Shown here: piece after piece, positions 58,401-64,000 of the stretch
Layout: each line of letters opens with the position of its first letter
Numbering within the stretch: position 1 is the first letter of the stretch
Source of the DNA: Cepaea nemoralis
Lineage: Eukaryota; Mollusca; Gastropoda; Stylommatophora; Helicidae
Assembly: GCA_014155875.1 (NCBI GenBank)
Contig: JACEFZ010017398.1
Location: 616,001 to 680,000 of the forward strand
Length of the DNA stretch: 64,000 nucleotides
Direction: 5' to 3'
Notes under the pieces: generated by a model
Database searches by the model: none
Seen by the model: only the letters and a program-made list of their open reading frames with translations
What the model was told of the DNA's origin: nothing
Translations under genes and position numbers: made by a program

Positions 58401-58866
58401 CCCATCTTCTGTCCATGTGTCCCATCTTCTGTCCATGTGTCCCATCTTCTGTCTATGTGTCCCATCTTCTGTCCATATGCCCCATCTTCTGTCCATGTGT
58501 CCCATCTTCTGTCCATGTGTCCCATCTTCTGTCCATATGCCCCATCTTCTGTCCATGTGTCCCATCTTCTGTCCCATATGCCCCATCTTCTGTCCATGTG
58601 TCCCATCTTCTGTCCATGTGTCTAATCTTCGCCTGTCCACTGAGTGTCCCCATCTTCTGTCCATATGCCCCATCTTCTGTCCATGTGCCCCATCTTCTGT
58701 CCATATGCCCCATCTTCTGTCCATGTGTCCCATCTTCTGTCCATATGCCCCATCTTCTGTCCATGTGTCCCATCTTCTGTCCATATGCCCCATCTTCTGT
58801 CCATGTGTCCCATCTTCTGTCCATATGCTCCATCTTCTGTCTATGTGCCCAGTCGTCTGTCTCTGT
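43493..58866. repeat. 20-bp satellite, about 770 units (15.4 kb) with higher-order structure
   Basis: Tandem units CCATCTTCTGTCCATGTGCC with frequent TATC, GTCC(A), ATAT and GCAC variants. 20 bp is not a multiple of three and the unit lacks stop codons in any frame, so both strands are open in almost every frame for thousands of bases. Every 60 bp yields a 20-residue repeat (MCPIFCPCAPSSVHVSHLLS on plus; MGHMDRRWGTWTEDGIHGQK on minus). Irregular marker blocks recur at 43850-44100, 48045-48420 and 52520-52900, and another pair at 44480-44720 and 56240-56470, showing large segmental duplications. Nothing supports translation. Confidence 0.97.
48045..52900. repeat. ~4.48-kb higher-order duplication inside the 20-bp satellite
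   Basis: The irregular ~375-bp marker block (with 'gcgcccaatcttctgtacat', 'ccacaccgcatctcc' and 'tctatccaggcgcccagtcg') occurs at 48045-48420 and again, almost identical, at 52520-52900. Offsets measured at separate landmarks: 47991 to 52466 (4475), 48145 to 52621 (4476), 48223 to 52700 (4477), 49401 to 53880 (4479). The unit is thus about 4.48 kb, with a few single-base indels. Confidence 0.88.
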
Positions 58867-59115
58867 GCCGAATAAATTTCACTTGTCTTATCCTTATGGT
58901 TTCCATGACTGATCTTGTAGCAGCCACTACGAAAGATGGAAACGACCCCATTGTTAGCTGTGCCAAGTAGCACTGCTTTTTGATTGATGTCGATGTTAAT
59001 AACTTTTGCTGACACATCAAATAAATGGCGTCACAGGGTTTAGTAGACGAGACCTCGCTAGTGCAGACAGGGAGCACGCAGATCACTATAAGCTTCGGGG
59101 GCAAATTGTGATTAA
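58867..59115. other. Non-repetitive spacer, possible short exon
   Basis: About 250 bp after the satellite, without satellite or transposon similarity that I recognise. An ATG at 59025 in good context (AATAAATGGCG) opens 28 codons (MASQGLVDETSLVQTGSTQI, TISFGGKL) to TGA at 59109-59111. The opposite strand is also open for ~70 codons. Either could be chance. Confidence 0.25.
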
Positions 59116-59137
59116 TTAGACAATGTACATAAACAGG

Positions 59138-59220
59138 GGTTTAGGTGGCGTGGTGGTTAAAGCTTGTTTATCAACATCGTGGTGTTCTTACTCTGGGTCA
59201 ATCTTCATGCATGCCTTCTT
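59138..59220 (+). mobile_element. tRNA-like SINE head (tentative)
   Basis: 'taggtggcgtggtggttaaag' is box-A-like and 'ctctgggtcaatc' is a weak box-B-like motif about 45 bp later. It is followed by pyrimidine-rich sequence rather than a recognisable SINE body. Confidence 0.35.
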
Positions 59221-59395
59221 CCTTCATTCCATCCTTCCTTCTTTATTTAATCTTCTTTCTTCTCCCCACTTTCTTAGTCCCCTCCCCCCTTTCTTCTTCT
59301 TCTCCTTCCTCTCCTTCTCTTCCCCTATCTCCTCCCTTAGCCCCCCACTCCTCCTCCTTCGTACCCCTTTCTCCCCCTCTTCACCTGTGTGTTCT
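59215..59395. repeat. Polypyrimidine tract
   Basis: About 180 bp almost entirely C and T on the plus strand (cttccttcattccatcc, cccctcccccctttcttctt, cctcttcacctgtgtg). The long mixed ORFs here result from low complexity. Confidence 0.85.
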
Positions 59396-59835
59396 GCGGA
59401 GCGCGGAAAGGATTGTTTACTTGTTACCACCATATACCCAACATTCATCAAAGCGCGGGAAACGGTCGTTTTCTTGTTATCACCTAAGTATTACTCAACA
59501 TGCCCCAAGACGTGCATGAGGATGCTGTAATGTTTACTTGTACAGACTCGACTCAACCGTGGGCCTGGCCTTATGGAATGTCTACCCGATAAATTCATTT
59601 GGAAGCAAAGACAGCGAAGAAAGGAACTGACCAATTCAACTCATTATGTCATATTCTAGTATACATGCAGACTTAACACGCCTAAGTAATATGAAACTTT
59701 GTTTCTGGATATGATCTGTATACAGTTCACTTTCCTGTTGAGGGATATCATTTAATTATAATAGCCAGCAGAGATAAATCAAGATAGATGGAGAACCACC
59801 TACCTCAGTAAATATTGTTACTTGTAGACCCGGAC
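59396..59835. other. Non-repetitive sequence, nothing recognised
   Basis: About 440 bp of intergenic DNA; no feature recognised. Confidence 0.3.
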
Positions 59836-59837
59836 AG

Positions 59838-59910
59838 GGGATGAGGTGGCTCACAGGCTACAACGCCCGACTCTGGCGTGTGCAGACTTGTTCCAATCAC
59901 CGTGTGATAC
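59838..59910 (+). mobile_element. tRNA-like SINE head (tentative)
   Basis: 'gatgaggtggctcacaggcta' and CTTGTTCCAATCACC resemble degenerate box A and box B, about 45 bp apart. No body recognised downstream. Confidence 0.35.
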
Positions 59911-60132
59911 TCCACAACTGTTATTCTTACTTTAACTATGTTTACAAATGCAGTTCAGTGTGTGGTCATGTTCTATTAGTTGTTGCATGTTTATATTCTG
60001 TATTAGGGTTACATACTTTCTCTAATTCATTGTTAACTATCTTTTTTTAAGTTTTATTTCTGAGATCCATATCTTCATCTTTCCATTCTTCTCATTCGGT
60101 TATTATGTCTTAATATAATCACTGTAGTATCT

Positions 60133-60297
60133 TTCCATCCGTCCTCCGTGGCCAAAGGCTTGCGAACGCGGTTCGTGAGCCGCTTACCAGAGTTCGAAAC
60201 TCAGCTGCGATCGTTTTGTGCAGCAGACCGTGTCGTGTTGTGTATGTTATAACGTGTTGGTATGGGAGCCGGTCGTTCAGAAAGCAACGGCAAACCT
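60133..60297 (+). mobile_element. SINE-A, 5' half (split by LINE-4)
   Basis: Complete tRNA-like head (TCCTCCGTGGCCAAAGGCTT, box B GAGTTCGAAACTC), then the start of the central domain GGTCGTTCAGAAAGCAACGG and CAAAC. It stops there, where LINE-4 begins. The missing half (TACTGAACGTAAAACTTGCC to the A-rich tail) lies at 63571-63675. Confidence 0.85.
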
Positions 60298-61111
60298 CAT
60301 TCAGTAGCATGTCCTTTGCAGAACCTCGCTCCCATAACAACCTTCCGGAAAACCTCTCGATCATAAGCAAGATGTCCCGCGTCTGATACATCCATCTGGA
60401 GATCATCCGCCACATCCTGCACTCATCTTCTCTTTGGCCTTCCTCTTCCTCTCTTCCCAGGCATATACCCTTCCATTATTGTTCTCTCCAAACTTTCGTG
60501 ACGTTTCAAGTGACCAAAATATTTCAATTTTCCTTGTTTTATCGTCTTTAATAGCCAACCTTCTTCAATATTCAGCTCTTGGAGTATGGATGCATTTGTT
60601 CTTTTCTTTACCCAAGATATTCTTAGAACTCGTCTATAACATTTATATTCAAAGGCATTTATGCGCTGTTCAGCTTGTTTAGTAAGTGTCCATGTCTCAC
60701 AGGCGTATGTTGCAATGGGAAAGATGCATGCTTTTCAAAATCTAATTTTTGTAGTTCTGTCTGTCCCACTCCATAATTTATTCAGCTGTTTTAGTCTTTT
60801 AAGAGCAATTGATAGTCGCCGTTTAATTTCTTTCATTGTGTCACCATTGTTTGTAATCAATGACCCAAGATATTCAAAATGTTCCACCACCTCCAATTTT
60901 TCCCCATTAATGTATATTTCTTTCTCCAGTAGTAGTTTTATCTGTATGCATTATCTTTGGTTTTGCTATGTTAAGATATAAGTTGTGGTTTTCACTATTC
61001 AATTGGGTTGAGGCTATTAGGTTTTCTATGCCATTCTGTGTTGTGGATAGTAATACTGTATCATCAGCATATCGAATCTCTGATATGTCATGACCGCCGA
61101 TATTTAGGGCA

Positions 61112-61546
61112 TCATATAGATATATTTATATCATCTCTGTTTATATCATCTCTGACATTTCTCATTATATTTTCGGCGTACAGGTTAAACAAATAGGGTG
61201 ACAGCACGCAGCCCTGACGGACTCCTTGCTTGATGTCAAACCAATCTGATGCCTCGCCATCTATTCTAACTGCTGCTTGTTGGTCTAGATAGAGCATTTT
61301 TATGAGTTGTACTACATGTGATGGAAAGCCCATTTTTCTCATGATTTCCCAAAGTTTCTGATGTTGTACACAGTCAAATGCCTTTGAATAATCCACAAAA
61401 CATGAGAATAGGTTTACATTAAATTCTCTGCACTTCTCTATTATTACACGCATGATTGAATATGTGATCTCTTGTTCCTCTTCTTGTCTAAATCCAGCTT
61501 GAACCACGTTAATCTCTTCTTCCATTTTCTTACGAAGTCTTCCCAT
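61112..61546 (-). pseudogene. LINE-4 reverse transcriptase core fragment
   Basis: 144 codons: KKMEEEINVVQAGFRQEEEQ, NLFSCFVDYSKAFDCVQHQK (catalytic Asp), MGFPSHVVQLIKMLYLDQQA, WFDIKQGVRQGCVLSPYLFN, LYAENIMRNV. The catalytic YADD-type box lies further left in another frame. Confidence 0.82.
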
Positions 61547-62282
61547 TATGACTTTTAGTAGAATTTTACTTGCATGACTGATCAGGGCAAAAGTTCTATA
61601 GTTGGTGCATAATTTCAGGTTGCCCTTTTTTGGTATTGGAATGAAGATAGTTCTCTTCCAATCTTTTGGCCAAATACCATATTTTCAAATCTTTGTACAT
61701 AATGCATGATATATGTGTATGCTTTCTTCTCCTCCCGATTTAATTAGTTCAGCTGGTATCTCATCACATCCAGGTGATTTACCATTCTTCAGGTTCTTTA
61801 TAGCCCAAGCAATTTCATCTGATGAGGGTTCAGGTTCTTTCTCTGCTATCATTGGCTCATGTATCTCATTCATATCCTCTTACTTGTCTAAATCCAGCTT
61901 GAACCACGTTAATCTCTTCTTCCATTTTCTTACGAAGTCTTCCCATTATGACTTTTAGTAGAATTTTACTTGCATGACTGATCAGGGCAACAGTTCTATA
62001 GTTGGTGCATAATTTCAGGTTGCCCTTTTTTGGTATTGGAATGAAGATAGTTCTCTTCCAATCTTTTGGCCATATACCATATTTTCAAATCTTTGTACAT
62101 AATGCATGATATATGTGTAAGCTTTCTTCTCCTCCCGCTTTAATTAGTTCAGCTGGTATCTCATCACATCCAGATGATTTACCATTCTTCAGGTTCTTTA
62201 TAGCCCAAGCAATTTCATCTAATGAGGGTTCAGGTTCTGTCTCTGCTGTCATTGGCTCATGTATCTCATTCATATCCTCACT
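61483..62282. repeat. 400-bp tandem duplication inside LINE-4
   Basis: 61483-61882 and 61883-62282 are about 97% identical. Both run from 'cttgtctaaatccagcttgaa' to 'tcattcatatcctc'. Only about ten substitutions separate them (e.g. gggcaaaag/gggcaacag, tggccaaata/tggccatata). The duplicate repeats the linker/RT junction. Confidence 0.95.
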
Positions 62283-62612
62283 GTCACTCATATCATACAT
62301 TCCACTGCAGTACTCCTGCCATCTTTCTACAATTTGTCTAGATTCTGTTAAGGTATTTCCCATCTTGTCACAGATAACATTCAATTGAGGTTGAACATTT
62401 CTTGTCAATAACTTCATTTCTTTGAACATTTCATAATCTCTTCCAGTCTTATGATATTGCTCTATTCTGGTACAGCAATCTTGTATGTATTGCTTTTTGT
62501 CCTTTCTTGTGTTCTTTCTTATTTCCCGAGTTAAAGATTTATACTTCATCACTTCATCTGTTTCAGCTCCCTTCGTTGTTTTATTAATTCTAACGTGTCT
62601 GATGTAATCCAT
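62085..62612 (-). pseudogene. LINE-4 linker and start of RT (copy 2 of the duplicated segment)
   Basis: 175 codons: DYIRHVRINKTTKGAETDEV, a Lys/Arg-rich helix, then WQEYCSGMYDMSDSEDMNEI, EIAWAIKNLKNGKSSGCDEI and PAELIKAGGEESLHIYHALC. The last part is repeated at 61685-61880 through a tandem duplication. Confidence 0.8.
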
Positions 62613-62980
62613 GGTTTAAGTTGCTTCTTCTTGGTCGGAATTAAATCTTTGGCTGCAGTTATCAAGATATCTCTAGCTTGTACTGCCAGTTCATCAGGTG
62701 TCATTTCTTCTTGTACAGACATCAAGACACGAAAACGCTTTCTAACTTCTACAGTGTATGCATCTGGTATTTTTGTGAGATAAAAATGAAGTGGCCTTGG
62801 TCCTCGGGTAAGCTTTTTGAGTTTTAATTTCAGATCTGCTTCTAATAACTGATGATCTGCATCACAGTCTGCACTACGTAGGGTTTTTGCAGATGTTATG
62901 CTTGATCTCCATCTTCTTTGTATTAAAATATAATCTATCAGATTTTTGGTAATACTGTCTGGAGTCTTCTTGGATGTTGT

Positions 62981-63550
62981 TTAAAAAGCGTTTTGGCTAT
63001 CGTTAAACTCATTTTCTGTGCAAAATTCAATTAATTTGTCACCTGCATCATTTCTATTTCCTAATCCAAATTTTCCTAATACGTGTCTCTCATTTTCAGC
63101 TCTTCCTGCACCTACTTTTGCATTAAAATCTCCTATTATTATTGTTATATCATTATGACCAATCTTGTTTAATGTGTCCTGTAGTGTGTTGTAAAAATCT
63201 TCAATTTCGTCCTCCTCTGCTGTTGAAGTAGGTGCATATATCTGTATGAGAGTTGTGTTTTTTGGACGGCCTTTAAGTCTGATAGTGAGGATTCTATCAC
63301 TAACTGGATTATATCCCATTAAAGATTTTGCAGTTGTCTTATCTAAACAAAATGCCACTCCACTCTGGCCTCCGACGTCTCTACCAGAATAAATGAAAAT
63401 ACTTCCATTTTCAGTTGTAAAATGTCCCTTGCCGCTCCAGCGATGTTCACTAATTATTAAAATTTGAATGTTTAACGTGTCAATCTCATCACACACTACT
63501 TTAAGCTTTCCCTCATACAGACTTCTCACATTCCACGTTGCTATTCTCAC
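62981..63550 (-). pseudogene. LINE-4 endonuclease domain
   Basis: 189 codons: MRIATWNVRSLYEGKLKVVC (N of the catalytic WNVRS block), IQILIISEHRWSGKGHFTTE (E), TLIQIYAPTSTAEEDEIEDF, ITIIIGDFNAKVGAGRAENE (GDFNAKVG), GLGNRNDAGDKLIEFCTENE. The frame ends before the terminal 'DH' motif because of a frameshift near 62980. Confidence 0.85.
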
Positions 63551-63567
63551 TCTGTTTCTTAGTCGAC

Positions 63568-63675
63568 ACAGGCTACTGAACGTAAAACTTGCCTGTACAC
63601 CAACAGCAGCTGAAAAATGTTGGTGTTTACTGCAACTTCCTGTAAGGGATATGCAACATTAAAAAAAAAAAAGTA
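63568..63675 (+). mobile_element. SINE-A, 3' half
   Basis: 'ggctactgaacgtaaaacttg', 'aacagcagctgaaaaatgttgg', 'cttcctgtaagggatatgcaa' and an A12 run. It aligns with the second half of the SINE at 16893-17143 and completes the 5' half at 60133-60297. Confidence 0.85.
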
Positions 63676-63684
63676 TCTTTCCCG

Positions 63685-63840
63685 TGTTTGTATGTTGTTT
63701 TGTTTTGTGTTTTTGTTTGCTGATGAAGGCTAGTTGCCGCAATGTCCTATGTTTTTCGTAACTGTGTTCTGTAAAGTTGCGTTACTTTGTGTAGTTTTAT
63801 ATTGTTTACATTTCCACAACTTTACCGCAGTTTCACTTTT
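63685..63840 (+). repeat. R2 interspersed repeat
   Basis: Matches 24700-24890 in the order described there (gctgatgaaggctagttgccg, cctatgtttttcgtaactgtg, acaactttaccgcag). It follows the SINE-A tail directly. Confidence 0.55.
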
Positions 63841-64000
63841 TTTTATTCATACTTTTGATAGTGACAACGGTCCTCCATTTTACCGCCTTGTGTGAGAAGC
63901 CTGGGCGTTTGAACCACACCCCACAATCAGGGGAGGATATTATACTTCGTATTTGGTCTTTCCAGGGTAGAACTGCTGGCCTTAACTAGTAGAATATTAC
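63841..64000. other. Sequence at window end, nothing recognised
   Basis: 160 bp with 'gggcgtttgaaccacacccca', which could be the start of another tRNA-like or repeat unit cut by the window edge. Confidence 0.25.

Larger units (their letters stand above)
60298..63567 (-). mobile_element. LINE-4: RTE-like non-LTR retrotransposon inserted in SINE-A
   Basis: 3.27 kb on the minus strand. It starts just upstream of the endonuclease ATG (63550) and ends with the GRGRPKRR...FCKGHATE-type C-terminus at about 60298. Domains: APE-type endonuclease 62981-63550, linker 62085-62612, RT 61112-62282 (with a 400-bp tandem duplication), C-terminal region 60300-60980. Broken into at least five frames. The 5' UTR is absent (5' truncated), and no clear TSD is visible at the SINE junctions. 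Confidence 0.88.

Noticed and set aside
59123..59530. 135-codon hydrophobic plus-strand ORF resembling a membrane protein
   Set aside because: Its Leu/Ser/Phe/Pro content comes from a polypyrimidine tract; another frame over the same bases is just as long.
60140..60220. tRNA gene
   Set aside because: It has box-A/box-B-like motifs but no closed acceptor stem, and the sequence runs on into the SINE-A central domain as in other copies. The same holds for 28573-28641, 31055-31115, 40158-40230 and 59138-59220.

Overview
This is a stretch of repeat-rich animal nuclear DNA. The evidence is a protein gene cut into ten short exons by GT-AG introns, several families of APE-type non-LTR retrotransposons (LINEs), tRNA-derived SINEs, a hAT and a mariner relic, and very large satellites. 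No bacterial, phage or CRISPR features were seen. The mix of RTE-like endonuclease/RT families with SINEs that share a central domain suggests a mollusc, perhaps a cephalopod. That assignment is an inference; the sequence does not prove it.

The only host gene I can reconstruct is on the + strand and runs from 702 (its 5' part lies left of the window) to a stop codon at 30938-30940. Its ten exons join into one open frame of 487 residues that I recognise as the C-terminal part of TSNAXIP1 (translin-associated factor X-interacting protein 1). The introns are full of transposons and minisatellites. Three of the nine acceptors lie against, or inside, a tandem repeat.

Layout. 1-30940: TSNAXIP1 exons 702-877, 2506-2617, 6167-6228, 6628-6717, 11512-11674, 12168-12296, 15514-15684, 24065-24319, 28727-28833 and 30742-30940. 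The introns hold a 1.9-kb 21/22-bp minisatellite, a mariner fragment, an EN-RT-RNaseH LINE (here LINE-1, two large copies and a fragment), a hAT element with a perfect 8-bp target-site duplication (TSD), a nearly full-length LINE-2 nested in an older LINE-3, a short internally deleted LINE-2 derivative, and many SINEs. 31303-39082: a 41-bp satellite, containing a sequencing-adapter (Tn5 mosaic end) artefact and an indel-rich stretch. 39083-43492: SINE, LINE and minisatellite debris. 43493-58866: a 15.4-kb satellite with a 20-bp unit, arranged in a higher-order repeat of about 4.48 kb. It is open in nearly all frames on both strands, which gives giant but almost certainly meaningless ORFs. 58867-64000: a short non-repetitive stretch, tRNA-like SINE heads, and a SINE split by a LINE-4 insertion that itself carries a 400-bp tandem duplication.

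About 25 kb (roughly 39%) of the window is satellite or long minisatellite, and most of the rest is transposon-derived. The names LINE-1 to LINE-5, SINE-A to SINE-C, R1 and R2 are local labels, not database names. The most informative observations are the nested insertions with exact TSDs, the shared 3' tails and shared central domain among SINE and LINE families, the decoy splice acceptors upstream of exon 4, the satellite higher-order structure, and the assembly artefacts in the 41-bp satellite.
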